Shown one piece after another: positions 11,584 to 18,927 of a stretch of DNA of 18,927 bases. The stretch is from an uncultured Duganella sp. GTDB taxonomy: Bacteria; Pseudomonadota; Gammaproteobacteria; Burkholderiales; Burkholderiaceae. The position numbers were made by a program, and so were the translations under genes. The notes below the pieces were generated by a model. The model was not told the origin of the DNA. It searched no databases and saw nothing but the letters and a program-made list of their open reading frames with translations. The DNA is taken from assembly GCA_946482635.1 (NCBI GenBank), contig CAMLSG010000096.1, positions 1 to 18,927 on the forward strand, given 5' to 3'. Numbering within the stretch: the stretch's first letter is position 1; each line of letters begins with the position of its first letter.

Positions 11584-13775
11584 CAGGACTTAAGCTCCTC
11601 GGTGCGGATCGGCAGGCTGCGCACGCGTTTGCCGGTGGCGGCAGCCAGCGCGTTCGCCAGCGCCGGCGCCAGCGGCGGCACGCCCGGCTCGCCGATGCCG
11701 GTTGGCTTCTCGGCTGATGGAACGATATGCACTTCCACCTTCGGCATCTCGGTGATGCGGATAGGTGCGTAATCGTGGAAGTTGGATTGTTCCACCGCGC
11801 CGTCCTTCAGCGTGATGGCGCCATGCAGCACCGCCGACAGAGCAAAGCCGACGCCGCCTTCCGCCTGCGCGCGCACAATGTCGGGATTGACGACAATGCC
11901 GCAGTCCACGGCGCACACCACCCGGTCGACGCTGAAGCTGCCGTCGGCGTTTACGGTCACCTCGGCCACTTCGGCGACGTAGCTGCCGAACGATTCATGC
12001 ACCGCGATGCCGCGGCCGCGGCGCGTGCCTGCCGCGCCTGCCGGCAGCGGCTGGCCCCAACCGGCTTTTTCAGCAGCGAGCTTCAGTACGCCCGCATGGC
12101 GGGGGTGCTTATCAAGCAGCGCCAGGCGGTAGGCGACTGGATCCTGGTTGGCGGCGCCTGCCAGTTCGTCGATGAAGGTTTCGGTGGAGTAGGCGGTGTG
12201 GGTCGAGCCGACCGAGCGCCACCAGAGCACCGGCACCGAAATGTCTGTCGGCGTATGCAGCTCGACGCGCTTGGCCGGAATGCCATACGGAAGATTGGCT
12301 GCCCCCTCGACGGACACGGCGTCGACGCCGTCCTTGATCATCATGCCGGCAAATGCAGTGCCGGCGATAATCGATTGGCCGACCAGGCGGTGGCGCCAGG
12401 CTGTCGGGCGGCCATCTTCACCCAGCGTTGCCTCCAGTGTGTGGTGGAAGGCAGGGCGGTAGTAACCGGCTTTCATATCGTCCTCGCGCAACCAGACCAT
12501 CTTGATTGGCGCGCGTGACTTGGCGGCTTTGGCGATCTGCACGGCTTCCAGCACGTAGTCCGCGTCCTTGCTGGCGCGGCGGCCGAAGCTGCCGCCGGCG
12601 TAGAGCATGTTTAGCTTCACTTTCTCGGGCGGCAGGCCAAGCAGGGCGGCGACCGACGGCTGGTCGATGGACTGGAACTGGGCGCCGTACCACAGCTCGC
12701 ATTCGCCTTCACCGATGCGCACTACGCAGTTCAGCGGCTCCATCGGCGCGTGCGCGAGATAAGGGAAGTCGTAGGCGGCGCGCAGCACGCGGCCCGGGCG
12801 CGCGAAGGCGGCCTCGGTATCACCTGAATTGTGGGCGACCAGGCCGGGCTGCTGTGCCAGCGCGCGGAATTGCTGGAAGACTTCTTCGCTGCCCAGCTTG
12901 AAGGCCTTCGATTCGTCCCAGACGATCTTGAGCGCGTCGCGGCCTTTCTTGGCGCTCCAGGTGTCGTGCGCCAGGACTGCCACGCCGGTTGGGATCTGCA
13001 CCACGTTCACGACGCCTTTGACAGCCTTGGCCTTGCTGGCGTCAAACGACTTGACCGTGGCGCCAAAGCGCGGCGCGTGGGCCACCACGGCCGTCAGCAT
13101 GCCCGGTAGGTGGATGTCCTGGGTGAACTGTGCGCGGCCATTGACCTTGTCCGCGCTGTCCTTGCGCGGTGCGTGCTTGCCGATCAGCTTGAAGTCCTGG
13201 GGGGATTTCAGCGCGACGTCGGCCGGCACAGGCAACAGCGCGGCAGCCGGCGCCAGTTCGCCGAAAGTGGCCTTGTGCGTGCCATGCGAAACTATCCCGT
13301 CGCTGACGCGGATCTCGCCGGCCGGGACTTTCCATTGCGCGGCAGCAGCCGATACCAACATGGCGCGTGCACTGGCGCCGGCCTTGCGCATCTGCTCCCA
13401 GGAGTTGGCCATGGCGGTGCTGCCGCCGGTGCCCTGGATCGGGCCAAATGCCAGGTTGTTGTAGCGGCTGGCGTCTGCCGGCGCGCCTTCGACGCGAACC
13501 TGGGACCAGGCCGCGTCAAGTTCTTCGGCCACCAGGGTGGCAAGGCCGGTGTATGCTCCCTGGCCCATTTCCACGTGCTTGGCGATGACGGTCACCGTGC
13601 CGTCGGTACCGATGCGGATGAAAGCGTTGGGTTCGAACTCCGGCGCGGCTACCGGCGCCGGGGCGGCGTGCGTGCCGGGCAGGTAAATGGCCAGGGTCAG
13701 GCCGGCGGCGGCTTGCACAGCGCTGCGCAGGAAGTCGCGGCGGCTGCCGTTTTCAATGCGGGGATTCATGTTCAT
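11583..13775 (-). CDS. Molybdopterin-binding subunit of a periplasmic-type aldehyde/N-heterocycle dehydrogenase
   Basis: This 730-residue protein belongs to the xanthine dehydrogenase family, isoquinoline 1-oxidoreductase beta (IorB)-like group. A twin-arginine signal, SRRDFLRS (11-18) with a following hydrophobic stretch, indicates export of the folded holoenzyme. Molybdopterin-contact segments include [35 protein letters not shown] sequence, [13 protein letters not shown] and [17 protein letters not shown]. The C-terminal [17 protein letters not shown] contains the expected catalytic Glu (about Glu696). It partners the adjacent 2Fe-2S subunit; no FAD subunit is present, as usual for this group, which passes electrons to cytochromes. 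No cytochrome gene is in the unit. The substrate could be an aldehyde or N-heterocycle and cannot be read from sequence. Confidence 0.88.
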   Translation of the reverse strand: MNMNPRIENGSRRDFLRSAVQAAAGLTLAIYLPGTHAAPAPVAAPEFEPNAFIRIGTDGTVTVIAKHVEMGQGAYTGLATLVAEELDAAWSQVRVEGAPADASRYNNLAFGPIQGTGGSTAMANSWEQMRKAGASARAMLVSAAAAQWKVPAGEIRVSDGIVSHGTHKATFGELAPAAALLPVPADVALKSPQDFKLIGKHAPRKDSADKVNGRAQFTQDIHLPGMLTAVVAHAPRFGATVKSFDASKAKAVKGVVNVVQIPTGVAVLAHDTWSAKKGRDALKIVWDESKAFKLGSEEVFQQFRALAQQPGLVAHNSGDTEAAFARPGRVLRAAYDFPYLAHAPMEPLNCVVRIGEGECELWYGAQFQSIDQPSVAALLGLPPEKVKLNMLYAGGSFGRRASKDADYVLEAVQIAKAAKSRAPIKMVWLREDDMKAGYYRPAFHHTLEATLGEDGRPTAWRHRLVGQSIIAGTAFAGMMIKDGVDAVSVEGAANLPYGIPAKRVELHTPTDISVPVLWWRSVGSTHTAYSTETFIDELAGAANQDPVAYRLALLDKHPRHAGVLKLAAEKAGWGQPLPAGAAGTRRGRGIAVHESFGSYVAEVAEVTVNADGSFSVDRVVCAVDCGIVVNPDIVRAQAEGGVGFALSAVLHGAITLKDGAVEQSNFHDYAPIRITEMPKVEVHIVPSAEKPTGIGEPGVPPLAPALANALAAATGKRVRSLPIRTEELKS

Positions 13776-14230
13776 GCCAGCTCCTGTGCGGCTTCGTGGA
13801 TGGCGGCGCGGATGCGCACGTAGGTGGCGCAGCGGCAGATATTGCCGGCCATGGCGGCGTCAATGTCGGCATCGGTTGGCTTGCGGTTGCCCTCCAGCAG
13901 GGCGACGGCGCTCATGATCTGGCCGGACTGGCAGTAGCCGCACTGCACCACGTCCAGCTTCTTCCAGGCCTCCTGGACCACCTTGCCGATGCGCGCGCGG
14001 TCGACGCCTTCGATGGTGACGATCTTCTTTCCGACCGCAGCCGACACCGGCGTGCTGCAGGAACGGATCGGCGTGCCGTCCAGGTGCGCGGTGCAGGCGC
14101 CGCACAAGCCCATGCCGCAGCCATATTTGGTGCCGGTCATTTGCAGCTTGTCGCGCAGGACCCACAGCAATGGGGTGTCGGCTGCGACGTCGACGCGCGT
14201 CGCCTTGCCGTTGATATTCAGTGTGATCAT
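13772..14230 (-). CDS. 2Fe-2S subunit of the molybdenum hydroxylase (IorA-like)
   Basis: This 152-residue protein has two 2Fe-2S clusters. The plant-ferredoxin-type cluster uses Cys38, Cys43, Cys46 and Cys58 ([11 protein letters not shown] onward), and the C-terminal cluster uses Cys97, Cys100, Cys132 and Cys134 (CGYCQSGQ and ICRC). This is the standard small subunit of xanthine dehydrogenase-family enzymes. The start MITLNING at 14230 is chosen because GGAGAG lies 6 bp upstream (14242-14237); an in-frame ATG at 14260 has no such site. The stop overlaps the large-subunit start by 4 bp. It has no own signal and would be exported with the Tat-bearing partner. Confidence 0.93.
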   Translation of the reverse strand: MITLNINGKATRVDVAADTPLLWVLRDKLQMTGTKYGCGMGLCGACTAHLDGTPIRSCSTPVSAAVGKKIVTIEGVDRARIGKVVQEAWKKLDVVQCGYCQSGQIMSAVALLEGNRKPTDADIDAAMAGNICRCATYVRIRAAIHEAAQELA

Positions 14231-14253
14231 TCCGTACTCTCCGCTCATGTGGA

Positions 14254-14269
14254 AATGCAAGCTTGCATT
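14254..14269. promoter_or_regulatory. Perfect 16-bp palindrome upstream of the molybdenum hydroxylase operon
   Basis: AATGCAAGCTTGCATT is a perfect palindrome 24 bp before the 2Fe-2S subunit start. It overlaps a possible minus-strand -10 box TAGAAT (14272-14267); no good -35 is visible. Its position suits an operator at the transcription start. AraC proteins usually prefer direct repeats, so the binding protein is uncertain. Confidence 0.45.
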
Positions 14270-14337
14270 CTATTGAGCGGGTTTTCGCAGCTGATAGCAC
14301 GATCCCACCGATTTCTTGCCTGATCCTCTTTGGCGTT

Positions 14338-15222
14338 TCAGGCGGCAGCGACTTCGCGCCGCATGGTGTCGATGTCGCGCTTGGGCGGTGCGCCGAACAG
14401 GCGGCTGTATTCGCGGCTGAACTGCGAAGGGCTCTCATAGCCGACCTTGAACGCCGCGCTGGCTGCATCGAACTGCTCGTTCAGCATCAAGCGCCGCGCC
14501 TCGTTCAGGCGTAGCCATTTCTGGTACTGCAACGGGCTCATTGCAGTCAGTTGGCGGAAATGCAGGTGCAGGTTGGATGCGCTCATTTTGACGTGCGCCG
14601 CCAATTCGTCGACGCGCAGTGGCTGGGCGTAATGCACGCGCAGCCATTCTAGCGCGCGGGCAATGCGAAAACTCTGGCTGCCGACGGCGGCGATCTGGCG
14701 CAGGCGTGCGGACTGGTCGCTGAGCAGCAGGCGGTAATGGATCTCGCGTTCGATCAAGGGCGCCAGTACGGGCAGGGCATCCGGCTCGTGCAGCAGGGCG
14801 ATCAAGCGCTGGAAAGGTTCGGCCAGCGCGGGCGTCATGCTGCCGATGGCTGCCACGCCCTGGCCCGTAATATCGGCGGGCGCCGGCAGCTTGCTGTTGG
14901 TCGCCAGTTCGGCAATGGTGCGCAGGTCAAGCTTGTAGACCAGGCCGAGGCAGGGGCGGTCGGGCTGCGCTTCCAACACCCGCGAGCTGCCAGGGAGGTT
15001 CAGTGCGGTCACCATGAACCGCGTTGCATCGTAGCGATAGCATTGTTCGCCGATGACCAGCTGCTTGGCGCCCTGGGCGACGAATACGATGCTGGGCTCC
15101 ACCAGGCATACCTGGGCCGGCGTCGGTTCGTGACGGCGGTACAGGTACAGGTTGGCAATGGGGGTAATGTAGTCGTCCTGGTGCTGGGTCCAGTGGGCGA
15201 TGCCTTCGGCCAGAGTTTGCAT
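14338..15222 (-). CDS. AraC-family transcriptional regulator
   Basis: This 294-residue protein has an N-terminal AraC_N-type sensor domain (about 20-180; VCLVEPSIVFVAQGAKQLVIG is typical). The C-terminal AraC DNA-binding domain has LRVDELAAHVKMSASNLHLHFRQLTAMSPLQYQKWLRLNEARRLM near residues 200-245 and ASAAFKVGYESPSQFSREYSRLFGAPPKRD near 254-283. The ATG at 15222 has a GGGAA ribosome site. It lies 22 bp behind the LysR gene and 107 bp ahead of the molybdenum hydroxylase unit, in the same direction. Regulation of either neighbour is possible. Regulators of this group often sit next to oxidoreductase genes for aldehyde or xenobiotic metabolism. Confidence 0.9.
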   Translation of the reverse strand: MQTLAEGIAHWTQHQDDYITPIANLYLYRRHEPTPAQVCLVEPSIVFVAQGAKQLVIGEQCYRYDATRFMVTALNLPGSSRVLEAQPDRPCLGLVYKLDLRTIAELATNSKLPAPADITGQGVAAIGSMTPALAEPFQRLIALLHEPDALPVLAPLIEREIHYRLLLSDQSARLRQIAAVGSQSFRIARALEWLRVHYAQPLRVDELAAHVKMSASNLHLHFRQLTAMSPLQYQKWLRLNEARRLMLNEQFDAASAAFKVGYESPSQFSREYSRLFGAPPKRDIDTMRREVAAA

Positions 15223-15242
15223 GCGGTTCCCGATAAAGTATC

Positions 15243-15274
15243 AACTATGGTGGCGGATAACTATGGTGGCGGAT
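15243..15274. repeat. Exact 16-bp tandem duplication at the LysR 3' end
   Basis: The unit AACTATGGTGGCGGAT occurs twice head to tail (15243-15258, 15259-15274) with no mismatch. It covers the end of the LysR coding region. Because 16 is not a multiple of three, the second copy shifts the frame and changes the last residues and the stop codon. Confidence 0.95.
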
Positions 15275-16150
15275 CGCCTCGATCACAAGGGCGAGCGCGC
15301 GCGAAGTGTGCCGGCGGCTCGGATAGTAGGCGTGCAGGCCGGGAAAGCCCGGGCACCAGTCTTCCATAACGCTGACCAGGCGTCCGCTGCTCACGTAACC
15401 GCCTGCCAGGTCTTCGGTCAGGAAGGCCAGCCCGCAGCCGCTAAGCGCCGCCTGCAGCATCTGGTAGCCGCCGTTGAACACCAATTGCCCGCGCGGCAGG
15501 AATTCGACGCTGCGCCCCTCATGCTGCAATTCCCAGGCGTAGATGCCGCCCCGCGTGGCCAGGCGCAGGCCGATGCAATTATGCTTCATCAGCTCCTGCA
15601 ACGTTGCCGGCGCGCGGCGATGCGCGAAGTACTCCGGCGAGCCTACGATCATCGTGCGCGTGTCCGGCGTCAGGCGCACTGCGACCATATCCTGTTCGAG
15701 CATGTCGCCCCAGCGCACCCCGATGTCATAGCGCTCGGCCGCGATATCCACCATCCGGTATTCGGCGCTGATCTCGACATGAATGTCCGGGTATTGCAGC
15801 AGCAGGGGCGCGAGTCGCGGCCACAGTACGTTGTCGATTACGTGGTCGGTCGCCGTAATGCGTACGGTGCCGGCCGGCTTGTCGCCCATATTGCTGACTG
15901 CGACAATCTCGGCGTCGATCTCTTCCAGCCGAGGCGCGACATTTTGCAGCAGGCGCTCCCCGGCCTCGGTCGGCGAGACGCTGCGGGTAGTGCGCGTCAG
16001 CAGGCGCACGCCAAGGCGCGCCTCGAGCGAACGGATAGTATGGCTGAGCGCCGATTGCGTCATGCCCAGCTTGAACGCGGCGCGCGTGAAGCTGCGCTCG
16101 CGCGCCACTGCCAGGAACACGAGGATGTCGCTGATGTTATCGCGTGCCAT
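15245..16150 (-). CDS. LysR-family transcriptional regulator
   Basis: This is a 301-residue LysR-type regulator. The N-terminal winged helix shows the family hallmarks FLAVARERSFTRAAFKLGMTQSALSHTIRSLEARLGVRLLTRTTRSVSPTEAGERLL (residues 11-68). The periplasmic-binding-like effector domain starts near residue 90 (GTVRITATDHVI) and contains DIGVRWGDML and GGYQMLQAALSGCGLAFL. The C-terminus ends in IRHHSYPPP. Without the 16-bp tandem duplication it would end as IRHHS followed by TGA, so the tail is a recent change. The gene lies 35 bp behind the MFS gene and is co-directional with the dehydrogenase and MFS genes, which are its likely targets. Confidence 0.92.
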   Translation of the reverse strand: MARDNISDILVFLAVARERSFTRAAFKLGMTQSALSHTIRSLEARLGVRLLTRTTRSVSPTEAGERLLQNVAPRLEEIDAEIVAVSNMGDKPAGTVRITATDHVIDNVLWPRLAPLLLQYPDIHVEISAEYRMVDIAAERYDIGVRWGDMLEQDMVAVRLTPDTRTMIVGSPEYFAHRRAPATLQELMKHNCIGLRLATRGGIYAWELQHEGRSVEFLPRGQLVFNGGYQMLQAALSGCGLAFLTEDLAGGYVSSGRLVSVMEDWCPGFPGLHAYYPSRRHTSRALALVIEAIRHHSYPPP

Positions 16151-16185
16151 TGGCTCGATGTTTTGTTGACGATCGCTCGATTCTA

Positions 16186-17379
16186 CTATGCACTGCGGGC
16201 GGCCCGCCCGGCCATGACCGCCACGATGGCGGCAGCCACCAACACTGCGGCACTGGCGCCGAAGGTGGCCTGGTAACCGTTGGCGTCAAATAGTATCCCG
16301 CCCACCGTTGCGCCGGAGGCGATCGCCAGCTGGACCACTGCGACCATCAAGCCGCCGCCGGTCTCGGCGTCGTCGGGCAGTGCCTTGGCCAGCCAGGTGA
16401 ACCAGGCCACCGGTGCGGAAGTGCCTACCAGGCCCCAGGCTGCCAGCAGCACGGCAGTGGCGATGGCCGATGCGCCGAACACGGGGAGCGCCACCGCGAT
16501 GAGCGCCATAATCAGCGGAATGACGACCAGGATCCGGAACAGGCCGTCCTTCAGCAAGGCGCCGATCAGGGTGGTGCCAACCAGTCCCGCCACGCCAATG
16601 ACCAACAGCAGCAGCGACAGCAGGGAAGCATCTGCCTGGGTCTTCAACTCCAGGAACGGCCGCAGGTAGGTGAAGAGCGCGAACTGCCCCATGAAGAACA
16701 GGCTGACCGCCAGCATCCCGAAGGCGACGGGAGGGCGCTTCAATAATGCGAAGGCACGGCCGGTGCTTACCTTCGATGCGGATGGCATCGAAGGCAGGCT
16801 GGCCAGTTTCCAGGCCAGGGCAAGCGCCGCCACCGGCACCAGGCAAAAGAAGGCGCCGCGCCAGCCAACCATCGCGCCGAGGTAGCTACCAAGGGGCGCT
16901 GCGACCACCGTTGCCAGGGCGTTGCCGCCATTGACGATCGCCAGCGCCCTGGGCATGTGATGTTCGGGCACCAGGCGCATGACCGTTGCCGCCGACATGG
17001 ACCAGAAGCCGCCGATCGCGACCCCGACAAAGGCGCGTCCGATCATGAAGACCGTGTAGTTGGGCGCGAACGCGGCAATCGAACCGGCAGCGATCATCAA
17101 CAGCGACATGCTTACCAACAGCAGCTTGCGGTCAAGCTTGCCCGCCAGGGAAGAGATGAACAGGCTGGTCATCACGGCAAAGGCGCCGGAGACGGAGATT
17201 GCCTGGCCGGCCTGGCCTTCGGTGATGTGGAGGTCGGCGGCGACTGGCGTCAGCAGGCTGACCGGCATGAATTCCGATGCGACCAGGGCGAACGCACCCA
17301 GCGACATGGCGAGCACGCCGCCCCAGGCAGCAGGCGTATCCTGCCTGGCGCCGGCAGCCGTAGTGATTTGTGGATGCAT
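16186..17379 (-). CDS. DHA1-type MFS efflux transporter (NepI/AraJ-like)
   Basis: This is a 397-residue, 12-helix MFS protein. The N-terminal GVLAMSLGAFALVASEFMPVSLLTPVAADLHITEGQAGQAISVSGAFAV and the loop SSLAGKLDRKLLL match DHA1 drug or sugar/nucleoside efflux pumps such as NepI, AraJ and YdhP. RAFVGVAIGGFWSMSA (motif around helix 4) is also typical. I start it at the ATG at 17379 (MHPQITT). An upstream in-frame ATG at 17469 would overlap the dehydrogenase gene by 86 bp with a non-hydrophobic extension. The ribosome site is weak, and the gene starts 4 bp after the dehydrogenase stop, so translational coupling is likely. The substrate is unknown. Confidence 0.88.
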   Translation of the reverse strand: MHPQITTAAGARQDTPAAWGGVLAMSLGAFALVASEFMPVSLLTPVAADLHITEGQAGQAISVSGAFAVMTSLFISSLAGKLDRKLLLVSMSLLMIAAGSIAAFAPNYTVFMIGRAFVGVAIGGFWSMSAATVMRLVPEHHMPRALAIVNGGNALATVVAAPLGSYLGAMVGWRGAFFCLVPVAALALAWKLASLPSMPSASKVSTGRAFALLKRPPVAFGMLAVSLFFMGQFALFTYLRPFLELKTQADASLLSLLLLVIGVAGLVGTTLIGALLKDGLFRILVVIPLIMALIAVALPVFGASAIATAVLLAAWGLVGTSAPVAWFTWLAKALPDDAETGGGLMVAVVQLAIASGATVGGILFDANGYQATFGASAAVLVAAAIVAVMAGRAARSA

Positions 17380-17383
17380 CGGG

Positions 17384-18433
17384 TCAGCCTGCAAGAGTAG
17401 CGTTATCGATGACAAAGCGATACTTGACGTCGCCCTTGAGCATGCGTTCGTACGCCTCATTGATTTCATCGGCCCGTATCATTTCGATGTCGGCCACGAT
17501 GCCGTGTTCAGCGCAGAAGTCGAGCATTTCCTGCGTCTCAGGAATGCCACCGATCATGGAGCCTGCAATGGAGCGGCGCCGGGTAATCAGGCTGAACACC
17601 TGCGGCGACGGATGCGGCGAGGCGGGCGCGCCGACCAGCACCAGCGTCGCGTCCCGCTTCAGCAGGACGGTGTAGGCGTCCAGATCGTGCGGCATCGCCA
17701 CGGTATTGATGATCAGGTCGAAGCTCTGCGCGTGCGCTGCCATGGCGCCGGCATTGCGCGAGACCACGACTTCGTTGGCCCCCAGCGCGACAGCATCGCT
17801 GACCTTCGATTCCGACGTGGTAAAGGCGACGACATGCGCACCCATTGCCCGCGCCAGCTTGATGCCCATATGCCCAAGCCCGCCGATCCCCACAATGCCG
17901 ACTTTCTTGCCGGGCCCCGCATGCCAGTGGCGGAGCGGCGAATAGGTGGTGATACCGGCGCACAGCAAAGGCGCTACTGCCGCCAGCTGGTCCGCCGGGT
18001 GGCGCACGCGCAGCACATAGCGTTCGTGCACGACGATCTGCTGCGAATAGCCGCCCAGGGTGTGGCCCGGCGCGTCCGGAGTCGGGAAGTTGTAGGTGCC
18101 GACCATGCCGTCGCAATAGTTTTCCAGGCCCGCCTCGCAGTCGCCGCAATGCTGGCAACTGTCAACGATACAGCCGACGCCGACCAGGTCGCCGACCTGG
18201 AAACCTGAGACGTGCTGTCCCACCGCCGACACCCTGCCGACAATTTCGTGGCCCGGCACGCACGGGAACACCGTGCCCGCCCACTCGGCCCGTACCTGGT
18301 GCAGGTCGGAATGGCACACGCCGCAAAAGGCAATGTCGATCTGCACGTCGTGGTGGCCCGGGGCGCGCCGGGTGATATTCATGGATTCCAGCGCTTGGTC
18401 GCCCGCATATGCGCCATAAGCTTTCACAGTCAT
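17384..18433 (-). CDS. Zinc-dependent NADP-type alcohol dehydrogenase
   Basis: This 349-residue medium-chain dehydrogenase resembles the YahK/cinnamyl-alcohol-dehydrogenase branch. Catalytic zinc ligands are Cys37 (in CGVCHSDLH), His62-Glu63 (GHE) and Cys158. Structural zinc ligands are Cys93, Cys96, Cys99 and Cys107 (CQHCGDCEAGLENYC). The coenzyme loop is GIGGLG at 182-187; TTSESK at 205-210 fits NADPH preference. It would reduce a broad range of aldehydes to alcohols in the cytosol. AAAGG lies before the ATG. It is first in a unit with the MFS and LysR genes, and divergent from a cyclophilin-like secreted protein across 167 bp holding two inverted repeats. Confidence 0.93.
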   Translation of the reverse strand: MTVKAYGAYAGDQALESMNITRRAPGHHDVQIDIAFCGVCHSDLHQVRAEWAGTVFPCVPGHEIVGRVSAVGQHVSGFQVGDLVGVGCIVDSCQHCGDCEAGLENYCDGMVGTYNFPTPDAPGHTLGGYSQQIVVHERYVLRVRHPADQLAAVAPLLCAGITTYSPLRHWHAGPGKKVGIVGIGGLGHMGIKLARAMGAHVVAFTTSESKVSDAVALGANEVVVSRNAGAMAAHAQSFDLIINTVAMPHDLDAYTVLLKRDATLVLVGAPASPHPSPQVFSLITRRRSIAGSMIGGIPETQEMLDFCAEHGIVADIEMIRADEINEAYERMLKGDVKYRFVIDNATLAG

Positions 18434-18507
18434 GGGGGATGCCTTTCAAACATTTCATTGGAAGACCTGCATGGTAGGGGCAAGCGCTGCCCGCAGGGGC
18501 GGCGTGC

Positions 18508-18543
18508 ATTGATTGGGCTTATGAGCATGGTTCATTAATCAAT
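18508..18543. repeat. Spaced inverted repeat ATTGATT/AATCAAT in the divergent intergenic region
   Basis: ATTGATT (18508-18514) and AATCAAT (18537-18543) are perfectly complementary 7-bp arms separated by 22 bp. They lie between the divergent dehydrogenase and cyclophilin-like genes. This could be a pair of regulator half-sites. The wide spacing makes it weaker evidence than the compact repeat at 18557-18577. Confidence 0.35.
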
Positions 18544-18556
18544 GGCCATTTAGGCG

Positions 18557-18577
18557 TAAATTGATGATCACAATTTA
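18557..18577. promoter_or_regulatory. Compact inverted repeat, candidate LysR operator
   Basis: Perfect 7-bp arms TAAATTG and CAATTTA flank a 7-bp centre, ATGATCA, which itself contains the palindrome TGATCA. The element contains a T-N11-A type dyad, as expected for LysR regulators. It lies 24 bp before the cyclophilin-like start and 124 bp before the dehydrogenase start. The LysR encoded at 15245-16150 is the obvious candidate. The remainder of the 167-bp intergenic region shows no clear promoter that I would defend. Confidence 0.5.
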
Positions 18578-18600
18578 TGAAAAATGTGCGAAGGACGATA

Positions 18601-18927
18601 ATGAAACCTGCGAATCCTGGCCGGGCGGGGCTGAACGCCGGCAGCCATGCCATCTTCCTCGCCATCGGCCTCTTATGCGGATTGCTTCCGCTGACGGCAA
18701 GCCATGCAGCACAGGAAAGAACAATGCTGAAGATCCAGATTGAAGTTGAAGGGCGCTTTGCCATCGCGGCGCTCGATGGCAGCGCTGCGGCCCGCGACTT
18801 TGCCTCGCTGCTGCCGCTCACGGTCACCCTGGAGGATTACGCGTCAACGGAAAAGATCGCCGATCTGCCGCACCGCCTGTCGACCCTTGGTGCGCCGGCC
18901 GGCAGCGACGCCCGGCAAGGTGACTTG
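18601..18927 (+). CDS. Secreted cyclophilin-like-fold protein, 3' end beyond window
   Basis: The open frame runs from ATG 18601 to the window edge, giving 109 residues without a stop. AAGGA at 18591-18595 is a good ribosome site. The N-terminus is a signal peptide: a basic start, a hydrophobic core AIFLAIGLLCGLLPLT (about residues 17-32), and an AxxA-type end SHAA near 35-38. The mature part, LKIQIEVEGRFAIAALDGS, then ARDFASLLPLTVTLEDYASTEKIADLP, matches the cyclophilin-like domain family (Pfam Cyclophil_like). This family lacks proven prolyl isomerase activity and often lies beside oxidoreductases. An internal ATG before LKIQ could give a cytosolic form, but the signal peptide favours 18601. 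The C-terminus is missing. Confidence 0.85.
   Translation, partial: MKPANPGRAGLNAGSHAIFLAIGLLCGLLPLTASHAAQERTMLKIQIEVEGRFAIAALDGSAAARDFASLLPLTVTLEDYASTEKIADLPHRLSTLGAPAGSDARQGDL

Noticed and set aside
11727..12518. 263-codon plus-strand frame inside the molybdopterin subunit region
   Set aside because: It is antisense to a conserved large subunit and rich in residues typical of GC-driven shadow frames.
17380..17469. 30-residue N-terminal extension of the DHA1 MFS protein
   Set aside because: It would overlap the dehydrogenase by 86 bp, and the added residues are not conserved-looking. The start at 17379 is right behind the dehydrogenase stop.
1..18927. Mobile element, CRISPR array, tRNA or rRNA signatures
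   Set aside because: No transposase or integrase, no regularly spaced repeats and no tRNA-like cloverleaf were recognised by eye. The arsenic island has no visible flanking repeats, although a computed search was not possible.

Overview
The window looks like chromosome from a high-GC betaproteobacterium, most plausibly an Oxalobacteraceae member of the Massilia/Duganella type. This is judged from protein style, the mix of ArsR, LysR, AraC and MFS genes, and tight ATGA-overlapped operons. No taxonomic marker gene is present, so the assignment is an inference. Coding density is very high. I see no insertion sequence, integrase, tRNA, rRNA or CRISPR array, and no intergenic stretch longer than about 170 bp.

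Layout. (1) 1-1562: the start of a divergent unidentified gene, then azoR (FMN azoreductase) and a pirin. (2) 1589-8038: an arsenic island. On the minus strand, arsR1-arsC-aqpS are coupled by two 4-bp stop/start overlaps. Divergently on the plus strand lie a second ArsR, a two-Rossmann flavoprotein with a cysteine-rich tail, a sterol-desaturase-superfamily di-iron membrane enzyme and an MFS transporter. Convergent to these are a phosphinothricin/arsinothricin-acetyltransferase-like GNAT (ArsN-like) and its MarR regulator. (3) 8173-9042: a membrane acyl-CoA desaturase with a clear terminator. (4) 9152-10616: tetR, a YciI-like gene and tag (3-methyladenine DNA glycosylase I), all overlapping. 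(5) 10603-14230, minus: a two-subunit periplasmic-type molybdenum hydroxylase (2Fe-2S subunit and Tat-signal molybdopterin subunit) with XdhC. (6) 14338-18433, minus: AraC and LysR regulators, a DHA1 MFS transporter and a zinc alcohol dehydrogenase. (7) 18601 to the window end: a secreted cyclophilin-like-fold protein, cut by the window edge and divergent from the dehydrogenase.

How it works together. arsC and aqpS would reduce arsenate and let arsenite leave down its gradient; no ArsB or Acr3 pump is visible here. The second ArsR probably controls the flavoprotein-hydroxylase-MFS unit. An 18-bp operator-like sequence occurs both at its own promoter and in front of the flavoprotein gene, matching at 15 of 18 positions. 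That cassette, together with the ArsN-like GNAT, suggests handling of organic or trivalent arsenicals beyond inorganic arsenate. It is the part most likely to be under-described. Several other regulator genes have clear candidate operators, given as separate features.
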